Below, one piece after another: positions 9,245-17,135 of a stretch of 54,807 bases of DNA. Each line of letters starts with the position of its first letter. Positions within the stretch are counted from its first letter, which is position 1. Where the stretch lies: NCBI GenBank assembly GCA_029059705.1, contig JAIDVM010000024.1, forward strand, positions 1 to 54,807. The letters are read 5' to 3'. Under the pieces are notes generated by a model. It was not told where the DNA came from. It ran no database searches and saw only the letters and a list, made by a program, of their open reading frames with translations. The translations under genes were made by a program, and so were the position numbers. This stretch comes from Clostridia bacterium. Lineage in GTDB: Bacteria > Bacillota > Clostridia > Christensenellales > Borkfalkiaceae.

Positions 9245-9250
9245 AATAAC

Positions 9251-9286
9251 AGCCGCGGCGCGTTATCCAACGCGCCGCGGCTTTAT
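9251..9286. terminator. Rho-independent terminator between dinB and degV
   Basis: A 14-bp GC-rich stem (AGCCGCGGCGCGTT / AACGCGCCGCGGCT) with an ATCC loop followed by a T-rich stretch. It lies between two convergent genes and probably serves dinB; on the other strand only a weak A/T tail follows. Confidence 0.85.
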
Positions 9287-9299
9287 TCTTTATTGCAAA

Positions 9300-10172
9300 T
9301 TAATATTTAATTGTGGCTGCAACCGCAAGCGCGCCCGGACCTATGTGGCACGAAACGCTTAGCGAAAGCGGGTCGATATAGTTGAATTCCACGTCGGGGA
9401 AGGTTTCCTTGATTTCCGCGGCGAATTTTTCCGCTTCGGCAATGTTTTGCGTGTGCGCAACGGCAAGCGTCATTTTGCCGCCCGCGCGCAGCTCCTTAAA
9501 GCGCGTTTCCAAATCCTTTTTAATCGCGTTAATCATGGTCGTTTTTGCGTCGGTCAGCTTTCTCACCTTTGCAAACTGGTCAAGCTTTTCGCCCTGAATC
9601 TGCAACACGGGCTTAATCTTTAAAAGCGTGCCGATAGCCGCAACGGCGGGGGTAAGCCTGCCGCCCTTTTTAAGGTATTTAAGCGTGTCAACCATTATGT
9701 AAATGCTCGACTGCATCTTGGTCGCCATTAAAAATTCGTAAATTTCCTGCGCAGTTTTGCCTTCCTTAGCCATTTTAAGCGCGTCGATAACGCTTTGACG
9801 CTGGGTTATGGAAATTCTCTGGTTGTCCACAACAAAAACCTTGCCTTTAAACTGCGGTTCGGTTTCGGCGTAGTGCGAAAGGGTGTGGCACGTTTCGGAA
9901 AGTCCGCTGGACATGGGTATATGAATAACCGCGTCGTTCTCCTTTAAGGCTTTCGCCCAATATTCGCCAACGTCAACGGGGTTGGGCTGCGAGGTGGAAA
10001 CCTGCGCGTCCGCTTCGAGCTTTTCGTAAAATTTATCCTGAGATAAAGTTAAATCTTCAAAATACAGTTCGCCGTCTATAAGAACGGGCATAGGCACAAC
10101 TTCGATGCCCATTTCCTTAGCCACGCTCTGCGTAATGCCGCTGTTGCTGTCGGTTATGATTGCCGTTTTCAT
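9300..10172 (-). CDS. DegV family fatty-acid-binding protein
   Basis: 290 aa. It shows the family hallmarks: N-terminal AIITDSNSGI, the STSQPNP motif near residue 80 and the MSSGLSETC motif near residue 110, which line the fatty-acid-binding pocket in known DegV/FakB structures. FakB proteins present fatty acids to the kinase FakA; no FakA gene is in the window, so the exact role is not established. The start codon is preceded by AGGAG. The gene is monocistronic and is divergent from the GH3 gene that follows. Confidence 0.9.
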   Translation of the reverse strand: MKTAIITDSNSGITQSVAKEMGIEVVPMPVLIDGELYFEDLTLSQDKFYEKLEADAQVSTSQPNPVDVGEYWAKALKENDAVIHIPMSSGLSETCHTLSHYAETEPQFKGKVFVVDNQRISITQRQSVIDALKMAKEGKTAQEIYEFLMATKMQSSIYIMVDTLKYLKKGGRLTPAVAAIGTLLKIKPVLQIQGEKLDQFAKVRKLTDAKTTMINAIKKDLETRFKELRAGGKMTLAVAHTQNIAEAEKFAAEIKETFPDVEFNYIDPLSLSVSCHIGPGALAVAATIKY

Positions 10173-10376
10173 AAATTTTTCTCCTGATTATTTTTCGGTA
10201 TAAAGTAAGTTTAAATTTACCATACAAAATTATAATATCTGTATTTTACGTTGTCAAACAATTGCGCGGCTAAAATAAAAGGCTAAAAGCGTGAACGATA
10301 TGGTTTTTTGTTCTGATTTTTGTAATTTATGTACAAATACCGTCAATTTGTGTCACAAATATTGAAAATGCAAGAT

Positions 10377-10406
10377 TTGCCGTTATACTGATTACAGTTA
10401 TATAAT
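10377..10406 (+). promoter_or_regulatory. Candidate promoter of the cytoplasmic GH3 gene
   Basis: TTGCCG (10377-10382) and TATAAT (10401-10406) with an 18-base spacer, 34 bases before the start codon. The rest of 10173-10439 is AT-rich and holds no gene. Confidence 0.45.
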
Positions 10407-10439
10407 TTCCATAAATTATTTAATTGAAAGAGGTTATTA

Positions 10440-12854
10440 ATGGACGTTAAAACGATTGACAAACTAACTTTAAGACAGAAAGCCGACCTTTTGACGGGCA
10501 AAGATTTTTGGCAGACGCTCGATATTGCCGAAGCGGATATTCCCTCTTTATTTTTATCCGACGGACCTCACGGACTGAGAAAGCAGGCGGCAAAGGCAGA
10601 CCACCTCGGTTTAAACGCAAGCATACCCTCAACGTGCTTTCCCACGGCGGCGGCAATGGCAAACAGCTGGGACGACGTTTTGGGCGAAAAGCTCGGCGAA
10701 GCGCTTGGCGAAGAAGCGGCGTCTTTAAATGTAAACGTTTTGCTTGGGCCGGGCACGTGCATCAAGCGCAACCCGCGTTGCGGCAGAAACTTCGAATATT
10801 TTTCCGAAGACCCCTATCTTGCCGGCAAAATGGCGGCGGGCTACATACGCGGAATACAGAAAAACGGCGTTTCGGCGTGCGTAAAGCATTTTGCGTGCAA
10901 CTCTCAGGAGGAGCGCAGAATGGTAACCGATTCCGTCGTTGACGAAAGAACGCTGCGTGAAATTTATTTAACTGCGTTCGAGATAGCGGTTAAAGAGGGC
11001 GGCACTAACGCTATTATGTCCTCTTATAATATGGTAAACGGCAAGTTTGCCGACGAAAACGAACATTTAATCCGCGATATTTTGCGCGGCGAGTGGGGCT
11101 TTGACGGCGTAGTCGTTTCCGACTGGGCGGGCTGCAACAACAAGGTTGCCTCAACGAAAGCGGGGAGCGATTTGGAAATGCCCTCGTGCAGATACGGCGC
11201 TGACGATATAGTAAAAGCCGTTGAAAACGGAACGCTCGATATAAAATACGTTGACGAATGCGTGGAACGCATATTAAAATTAATCGAGAAAACGACGGCG
11301 CACGAGGCGGGCAAACCCTTCGACAAGGAAGCTCACCACGCGCTGGCAAGGGAGTGCGCCGAACAAAGCATAGTGCTTTTAAAGAACGACGGTGTGCTGC
11401 CTCTTAATAAGGGCTTAAAGGTTGCGATAATAGGCGACTTTGCCGAAAAACCCCGCTATCAGGGCGCGGGTTCGTCGGTTGTCAACCCCACAAAGCTCGA
11501 CACAGTTTTAAACGAAATCAAAAAGAGCGGTTACGGTATTTCGGGCTATTGCAAGGGCTTCGAACGCTACGGCAAAAAGAAGAAAAAATTAGTTAAAAAT
11601 GCGGTTAAGCTTGCCTCGCAGTCGGACGTAGCCGTGCTGTTTTTGGGGCTTGACGAATTCAGCGAGGTTGAGGGGCTTGACAGAGAACACATTAAGCTGC
11701 CTTACAATCAAATCGATTTATACCACGCAATAACGGCAACGGGCAAAAAGGTGGTGGTTGTGCTTTCGTGCGGAAGCTCGGTTACAACCGACTGGGCGCA
11801 AAGAGCAAACGCCATCGTCTACGCGGGGCTATCCGGTCAGGCGGGCGCGGGCGCCGTGTGGGACGTGGTTACGGGCAAGGTTAATCCTTCGGGCAAGCTT
11901 GCCGAAACTTTCCCTTCGCCTTACGACCCGTGCGCTTCGGCTTCGCACTTCCCCGGCAAGGAAATGACGGTGGAATACCGCGAGGGCTTGTATGTCGGCT
12001 ATCGCTACTTCGACACGGCGGGCGTTAAGGTTGCCTATCCCTTCGGGCACGGACTTTCTTACACTACTTTCGAATATTCGGGTTTAACGGTAACCGAAAA
12101 CGGCGTTTCGTTTGAAATAAAAAACACGGGCGAAGTGGACGGCGCGGAAATAGCGCAGCTTTACGTGGGCAAAAAGGACGCAAAGGTTTTCCGCCCCGCA
12201 AAGGAGCTTAAAGGCTATAAAAAAGTGTTCATAAAAGCCGGCGAAAGCGCAACGGTAAACATTCCTTTCGACGATAAAACCTTCCGTTATTTCAACGTTG
12301 CAACAAACGGCTGGGAAGTGGAAGGCGGCGAATATCAGCTTTATATTGGCGCGAGCATAGAGGATATAAAGCTCGAAGGCGCAATCGAAAGGGCGGCAAC
12401 GACCGAAATTTGCCCCTATCTTCCTGAAAAGCTGCCCTCGTATTACAGCGGTAAGGTTGCCGCAGTAAGGGACGAAGAATTTACCGAGCTTCTCGGCAGG
12501 GAAATCCCCAAATCAGGTTATAACTTTTATAAGAAAAAACGCATGGTTATAACCGAAAACGCTACTGTTGCCGATTTAAGATATTCCCGCCGCTGGGTAG
12601 GCAGAGCCTTTTCGGGAATAATAAGATTTGTAATAAAATCTTCTTACAACACGGGTAACCGCATAAACGCCAACACAATGGTTATGGGCGTTTTACACCA
12701 ACCCGTCCGCGGGCTTGCAAAATACGGCAAAATGACCCGCAGACAGATGGATGGGCTTTTGTTGATGTTCAACGGGCATTTCTTTAAAGGGCTGCATTGG
12801 TTCTGCTCGAAGGAAAAAGTCAAAAAGGACAAAAAAGCCGCAAAGGCAAATTAA
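10440..12854 (+). CDS. Glycoside hydrolase family 3, cytoplasmic beta-glycosidase
   Basis: 804 aa in the normal GH3 order: N-terminal TIM barrel, alpha/beta sandwich domain (from about residue 300), fibronectin III-like domain (about 560-650), then a basic ~110-residue C-terminal extension seen in clostridial homologues. The likely nucleophile is Asp228 in VVVSDWAG; KHFACNSQE lies near residue 148. There is no signal peptide, so it should act on imported glycosides. Substrate (glucoside, xyloside or arabinoside) cannot be decided from motifs. The ribosome site is GAAAGAGG. It is not closely related in layout to the two membrane GH3 enzymes downstream. Confidence 0.92.
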   Translation: MDVKTIDKLTLRQKADLLTGKDFWQTLDIAEADIPSLFLSDGPHGLRKQAAKADHLGLNASIPSTCFPTAAAMANSWDDVLGEKLGEALGEEAASLNVNVLLGPGTCIKRNPRCGRNFEYFSEDPYLAGKMAAGYIRGIQKNGVSACVKHFACNSQEERRMVTDSVVDERTLREIYLTAFEIAVKEGGTNAIMSSYNMVNGKFADENEHLIRDILRGEWGFDGVVVSDWAGCNNKVASTKAGSDLEMPSCRYGADDIVKAVENGTLDIKYVDECVERILKLIEKTTAHEAGKPFDKEAHHALARECAEQSIVLLKNDGVLPLNKGLKVAIIGDFAEKPRYQGAGSSVVNPTKLDTVLNEIKKSGYGISGYCKGFERYGKKKKKLVKNAVKLASQSDVAVLFLGLDEFSEVEGLDREHIKLPYNQIDLYHAITATGKKVVVVLSCGSSVTTDWAQRANAIVYAGLSGQAGAGAVWDVVTGKVNPSGKLAETFPSPYDPCASASHFPGKEMTVEYREGLYVGYRYFDTAGVKVAYPFGHGLSYTTFEYSGLTVTENGVSFEIKNTGEVDGAEIAQLYVGKKDAKVFRPAKELKGYKKVFIKAGESATVNIPFDDKTFRYFNVATNGWEVEGGEYQLYIGASIEDIKLEGAIERAATTEICPYLPEKLPSYYSGKVAAVRDEEFTELLGREIPKSGYNFYKKKRMVITENATVADLRYSRRWVGRAFSGIIRFVIKSSYNTGNRINANTMVMGVLHQPVRGLAKYGKMTRRQMDGLLLMFNGHFFKGLHWFCSKEKVKKDKKAAKAN

Positions 12855-13033
12855 TTAGACACACACATTTTCATTTTTCTCCTCAAAGTGAGTCCGCGCG
12901 AATGGATATTTTTTGAAATTCGCGCGGACGTCATACTTTGCACTTGAAAAATTTTAAAAACGTGGTAAAATATAATTAAAGAAATCTGCGCCGCAGGCTT
13001 TGCACCGGCGTTTCCGAAAGGGGGGTAACCGAA

Positions 13034-13744
13034 ATGGTATTTAATGTTGCTGTCGTTGAAGACAGTCCGGAGGAAATGCAAAAGCTTACGGCGTTTTTTA
13101 AACGCTACGAAAGCGAAAATCCCGACGTTGAATTCAAAATAAGCAAATTTACCGACGGCGACGAAATTTGCGATAATTATCAATGCCGTTACGACGTAAT
13201 TTTAATGGATATCGAAATGAAGCGGCTCGACGGCATGAAGGCTGCGGAATATCTGCGCAAGTTCGACGACAGCGTAGAAATTATTTTCGTTACTAACTGC
13301 ACGCAATACGCAATCGGCGGCTATAAGGTGCATGCTTTCAATTACATTTTAAAGCCAATGACTTACGCCGTATTCTGCGCGGAGGTTAAAAGATTTACGG
13401 GCTCGATAGCAAAAAAGCGTGAAGAATACATTTTAATTTCCATGCGCAACAACTCGGTAAGGCTTGCGCTCAGTCAAATAATTTACGTCGAAAGCGTAAA
13501 ACACAAAATTATTTTTCACACCAAAGACGCGGAATACGAAATTTTCGGAACGATGCGAGATTACGAAAGCCGCCTCGAAAAAAACAACTTTTTCCGTTGC
13601 AACAGCGGTTACCTCATAAACTTGATGATGGTAAACGGCGTTAAGGACGACATGGTAAACGTCGGCGGGCACGAGCTTAAAATAAGCCGCCCGCGTAAAA
13701 AGCAGTTTATGGAAAAGCTTGCGGGTTTTTACTGCGGAGGTTAA
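13034..13744 (+). CDS. LytTR-type response regulator (AgrA-like)
   Basis: 236 aa. The receiver domain (residues 1-125) has the phosphoacceptor Asp59 in VILMDIEM, the Thr/Ser switch in IIFVTN and Lys in NYILKPM. A C-terminal LytTR DNA-binding domain follows (YILISMRNNSVRLAL, IIYVESVKHKI, RCNSGYLINLMMV). It has a strong ribosome site (GGGGGG). It is coupled to the sensor kinase 3 bases downstream. Targets are unknown; the adjacent lipoprotein/GH3 operon is a natural candidate, but no LytTR direct-repeat site was confidently found. Confidence 0.92.
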   Translation: MVFNVAVVEDSPEEMQKLTAFFKRYESENPDVEFKISKFTDGDEICDNYQCRYDVILMDIEMKRLDGMKAAEYLRKFDDSVEIIFVTNCTQYAIGGYKVHAFNYILKPMTYAVFCAEVKRFTGSIAKKREEYILISMRNNSVRLALSQIIYVESVKHKIIFHTKDAEYEIFGTMRDYESRLEKNNFFRCNSGYLINLMMVNGVKDDMVNVGGHELKISRPRKKQFMEKLAGFYCGG

Positions 13745-13747
13745 ATT

Positions 13748-15055
13748 GTGCCAAGTTCAGTTTTAACCAACATTCCCCGCTTATACACGGCTGTTGCCGA
13801 GTGGCTTGCCTGCGTGCTTGTCATAGTCAACGCTGATAAGCGGTTCAACAAGTGGCAGACCGCGCTCATAATAATTGCGGCGCTTGCCGTTTTCGTCGGC
13901 TTTCATCTCGTTGCCGAGCTGTTGCCGATAGGCTTTTGGATTCCGTGCATGATACTTGCGGTTGTTATTATGTGCGGCTTTATATGGCTTACCGTCAAAA
14001 GAAACGTAAAGGTTGCGTGCTATCTCGGCGTTCAGGCGTTTATCGTGGCGGAATTCGCCGCTTCGGCGGAGTGGTGGCTCTATTATTTCTTTGCCCAGAA
14101 CTTTCCCGCGGTCGCCTCGGTTACGGGCAACGTGCTGTTTGCCGTGTTCGTTTACGCGGGACTGTTTACGGCGCTGTTTTTTATCGAACGTCACTTCAAT
14201 CACCGACGGCTTGCTTCGGTTACGTTAAAGGACATTTTTACCGCGGTCGTTATCGTGGTTACGGCGTTTTTAATAAGCAACATAAGCTTTATGCATTGGA
14301 ATACGCCGCTTTCAAGCAAATACGCGCTTGAAATATTCTATATCCGCACCATAGTGGATTTATGCGGGCTGTTGGTGCTTTACAGCAACAGGCAAATTAA
14401 AAACGCGGGCAGCGCGGAAGCGGAGCTAACGCAAATCCGTCTGTTGCTTGCAAGACAGTACGAGCAGTATTGCATAACCAAAGAAGCGATTGATTCGGTC
14501 AACCGCAGATATCACGACTTAAAGCATCAGGTTGCGCTTATCCGCGAAAAGGGTACGGACGCGGCTGAAATGCTTGTTGCCGAAATAGAAAACGAAACAA
14601 AGCTTTACGATTTGGTTTACAATACCGGCAACGAAATTTTAAACACCATTCTCATGTCCAAAAGCATGCTGTGCGTGCAAAAGGGAATAACCTTTACCTG
14701 CGTGGCGGACGGAAACGCGTTAAATTTTATAAGCGAAGTGGACATATGCTCGCTGTTCGGTAACGCGCTCGACAACGCCATCGAAAGCTTTGAGGAAAGC
14801 GATATAGAGGCAAGGCTGATAAAGCTTGCCGTTTATAAGAACAACGGACTTTTGATTATCAGGTGCGAAAACACCTTTAACGGACAGCTTAAAACGCGCG
14901 ACGGCGAACTGTTGACCACCAAGCGCGAGCGGCAAAACCACGGTTACGGAGTAAAAAGCATAAAGACCGTTGCCGAAAAATACGGAGGAACGGTAAATTA
15001 CGCCGTGAACGACGGTATTTTTTCATTGGGCGTTGTAATTCCCGTTAAAATTTAA
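13748..15055 (+). CDS. AgrC-like sensor histidine kinase (GHKL)
   Basis: 435 aa with a GTG start. About six hydrophobic helices fill residues 10-205, giving a membrane sensor. The H-box is RYHDLKHQVALI with His256. The HATPase_c domain carries an N-box (LFGNALDNAIES) and a G-box (HGYGVKSIKTVAEKYGG). This is the architecture of peptide- or envelope-sensing AgrC/ComD kinases. There is no AgrB/AgrD pair nearby, so the signal is unknown. It pairs with the LytTR regulator immediately upstream. Confidence 0.9.
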   Translation: MPSSVLTNIPRLYTAVAEWLACVLVIVNADKRFNKWQTALIIIAALAVFVGFHLVAELLPIGFWIPCMILAVVIMCGFIWLTVKRNVKVACYLGVQAFIVAEFAASAEWWLYYFFAQNFPAVASVTGNVLFAVFVYAGLFTALFFIERHFNHRRLASVTLKDIFTAVVIVVTAFLISNISFMHWNTPLSSKYALEIFYIRTIVDLCGLLVLYSNRQIKNAGSAEAELTQIRLLLARQYEQYCITKEAIDSVNRRYHDLKHQVALIREKGTDAAEMLVAEIENETKLYDLVYNTGNEILNTILMSKSMLCVQKGITFTCVADGNALNFISEVDICSLFGNALDNAIESFEESDIEARLIKLAVYKNNGLLIIRCENTFNGQLKTRDGELLTTKRERQNHGYGVKSIKTVAEKYGGTVNYAVNDGIFSLGVVIPVKI

Positions 15056-15066
15056 CCCAAAACTTT

Positions 15067-15102
15067 AAGGCCGAGGCGCAAAAGCGCCTCGGCCTTTTTT
15101 TG
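15067..15102 (+). terminator. Rho-independent terminator of the two-component operon
   Basis: A perfect 13-bp stem (AAGGCCGAGGCGC / GCGCCTCGGCCTT) with an AAAA loop and a run of T. It is 11 bases after the kinase stop. Confidence 0.92.
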
Positions 15103-15198
15103 TGGAATGCAAAAAATGTATAAAATATTACAGAATATGTAATTATTCAACATTTTTTCCGAAGTTTTGATATGCTGACAATAACTTAATATGAAAAA

Positions 15199-15294
15199 AA
15201 GAAGGGGTACCCCTTCTTCGTGTGTATACACACGAAGAATAACAAGCTATAAGCAAACGGCGCAAGCCGAAAATAACTAAACCGCCTGACGGCG
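15199..15294 (+). promoter_or_regulatory. Structured palindromic leader of GH3 operon 1
   Basis: Within the 363-base gene-free gap 15056-15418. It opens with a perfect 20-bp palindrome, AAGAAGGGGTACCCCTTCTT (15199-15218). A perfect 22-bp palindrome (15216-15237, core TGTGTATACACA) overlaps it by 3 bases. Then comes CGGC-GCAA-GCCG (15258-15269), a hairpin with a GNRA-type loop, and another small CGCC/GGCG hairpin (15283-15294). The same order of elements precedes operon 2 (23170-23244). A GC-rich A/G stretch leads to the ribosome site AAGGAG at about 15408. It may be a regulatory RNA leader or a tandem operator; no Rfam class is claimed. Confidence 0.55.
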
Positions 15295-15418
15295 AAAAGT
15301 AAGGAGGGTAAGGGAAAAAGGCTAAACGTTTCAACGCACTTGTGTGCTTATTTATTTAAGTGCCGCCGCCCGCAAGGGAAAACAATTTTAATTAACGTAA
15401 ACAAAAAGGAGACCTTTA

Positions 15419-16651
15419 ATGAAAAGCAAGTTTAAAAAGCTGATTGCCGCGGCAATGGCTGTACTTACGCTTTCCGTTGGATTTGTCGGCGCCGCCGGTT
15501 GCGGTTATTGCGCACACAACCTTGAAACTTTCGAGAAAGTGCCTTCGACCTGTATCGAACACGGTCACGGTTATTCTTATAAATGCAAAAAGTGCGGCAA
15601 GCTGTTTGCCTATGACGAGGAAAAGGGGCTTTACGAAATAGAAGCCGCCGAACAGCTTCCTCTCGGCGGGCACACTCTTCCCGATATTTCGGAAATGGGT
15701 GAAAAGCTCGGTTACAGACTTAAAGACGGTAAAACCGAAGCCGAATCCATATGGGATTACGAAATCACCTATAAATGCGCGCTTTGCGGCGAAGAAGAAG
15801 CTGTTTCGGGCGAGCACCTCGGCACCATAGTACCGCCCAACCTTAACAAAACCCAGTCCGGCAACGGAAGTCAGGTTTATAAGGCAACCTACGCTTACGA
15901 CAACGACGACAAAGAGACGGGCAAACCGTATACGAAGATAGATTTTCGTTCGGATACAAACAATTCGCCTATAACGCTCGACCCTTATAACTATATTTTT
16001 GAGGCTTGTGAAAAAGATTATTCAAAGAACGGTAAAACTTATGGACCTAATTACGAATGGGTTTCGGCTTCGCACATAGGAACCTTCCAGCGCTTCCCGC
16101 TTTACGTGCCCTTTACCGTAAACGAAACGAGATACGTCTTTTATGTAATAAAGAACACGACGGATACCTCGGTTACGACCGACCCCATTAAAGTGGAATG
16201 GAGCTTAAACGGCGACGACTGGGCAAACGTAACTATTAACCCCGGCGAAATTAAAGTGCTGCCCGTGAGCGCAACCGAAAAAGGAAACATAAACGTTCAG
16301 GCGCAGTACGTAAAAGTCAGCAATCCCAACAATCCAAATAAGCTCGGCAAAAAGATGAGCATAGAGATGGTGGGGCAGTTTTATATCCCTTCGGCGGTAG
16401 CAAAGCTTGATATCGACGAAATGCCGACCAAAACCGAGTATACCGCGGGCGAAACGTTCGACCCCACGGGCTTGAAAATTTACGCGACGTACGTAGAGCC
16501 TTCGCTTGGAAAGTCTTTGAGAGTTGAGGATTTGAAATTCAGCTGCGAAGGCAGACCGCTTACTACGGCGGACGACAGAGTGACGGTAACCTACGGCGGA
16601 ATGAAGGTTTCGTTCAACATAACAGTAACGGAGGGCGCGAACAATGGATAA
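15419..16651 (+). CDS. Surface lipoprotein with Cys-pair module, beta-sandwich and Ig-like domain (operon 1)
   Basis: 410 aa. A lipoprotein signal peptide ends in a GAAGC lipobox (Cys28). It is followed by a small His/Cys module (CxxxH, CKKCG, CALCG, GEH spacing) like the tandem 'C..CG...GH' domains common in gut Firmicute surface proteins. About residues 220-330 form a beta-sandwich (YVFYVIKNT, NPGEIKVLPV) that matches a domain occurring twice in the operon 2 lipoprotein. The C-terminal ~75 residues are a bacterial Ig-like domain (TEYTAGETFDPTGLKI). It overlaps the next gene by 8 bases. A substrate-capture or scaffold role for the GH3 is inferred. Confidence 0.82.
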   Translation: MKSKFKKLIAAAMAVLTLSVGFVGAAGCGYCAHNLETFEKVPSTCIEHGHGYSYKCKKCGKLFAYDEEKGLYEIEAAEQLPLGGHTLPDISEMGEKLGYRLKDGKTEAESIWDYEITYKCALCGEEEAVSGEHLGTIVPPNLNKTQSGNGSQVYKATYAYDNDDKETGKPYTKIDFRSDTNNSPITLDPYNYIFEACEKDYSKNGKTYGPNYEWVSASHIGTFQRFPLYVPFTVNETRYVFYVIKNTTDTSVTTDPIKVEWSLNGDDWANVTINPGEIKVLPVSATEKGNINVQAQYVKVSNPNNPNKLGKKMSIEMVGQFYIPSAVAKLDIDEMPTKTEYTAGETFDPTGLKIYATYVEPSLGKSLRVEDLKFSCEGRPLTTADDRVTVTYGGMKVSFNITVTEGANNG

Positions 16652-17135
16652 GGTTAAGGGCTTTTTCGTAAAAGTTTTGGATTGCTTAAAATCCCGTTGG
16701 ATAGGTTTTTATCTGCTTCTTCCCGTGGTTTTGCTTTCCTTTATAACCGCCTTTGTTTATCTGGGCACTTATAAGGATATGGAACTCGGAAGATATTACA
16801 GCGCGATTGCCTTCGTTTTGCCTCTTTTGGGCTGCGCGGCTTTTGCAACCGCTTTCTTTAAGTATACCGAAAGATATGCGGCGATAATTATGTTCGCCTT
16901 TATGCTTGCGGGCTTGGGCATGTTTGCAAACGCGGTTTATTACCACGTTGCCGACGTTGCCTTTAAGGGCGGTATACAAGGGCTTGAAAACGGCTTCTGG
17001 TTTACGGCGGTCGTTTACATAATCAACATCGTTCTCTGTTTCGTTGCGGCGTTCTTTAAGGTTTCGAAACCCGTAAATGAGCCCGAAGAAACTGCTGAAC
17101 CCGACGTAACCAAAGCCGGGGAGGTGCAATCGTGA
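16644..17135 (+). CDS. Four-helix membrane protein (operon 1)
   Basis: 163 aa with four predicted membrane helices (about residues 18-40, 53-72, 78-100, 120-143) and a short acidic C-terminal tail. The N-terminus MDKVKGFF resembles MDKIKNFF of the equivalent protein at 25804, and helix spacing is the same, so the two are probably paralogues. It lies between a lipoprotein gene and a membrane GH3 gene with overlapping ends (8 and 4 bases). No known family was recognised. It could be a membrane partner that holds the lipoprotein/GH3 complex. Confidence 0.82.
   Translation: MDKVKGFFVKVLDCLKSRWIGFYLLLPVVLLSFITAFVYLGTYKDMELGRYYSAIAFVLPLLGCAAFATAFFKYTERYAAIIMFAFMLAGLGMFANAVYYHVADVAFKGGIQGLENGFWFTAVVYIINIVLCFVAAFFKVSKPVNEPEETAEPDVTKAGEVQS

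Noticed and set aside
15251-15300. Resemblance of the GCAAA...GCGCAAGC leader to the c-di-GMP (GEMM) riboswitch
   Set aside because: The conserved GGGACGCAAAGC core and second helix are not present; the likeness is limited to short words.
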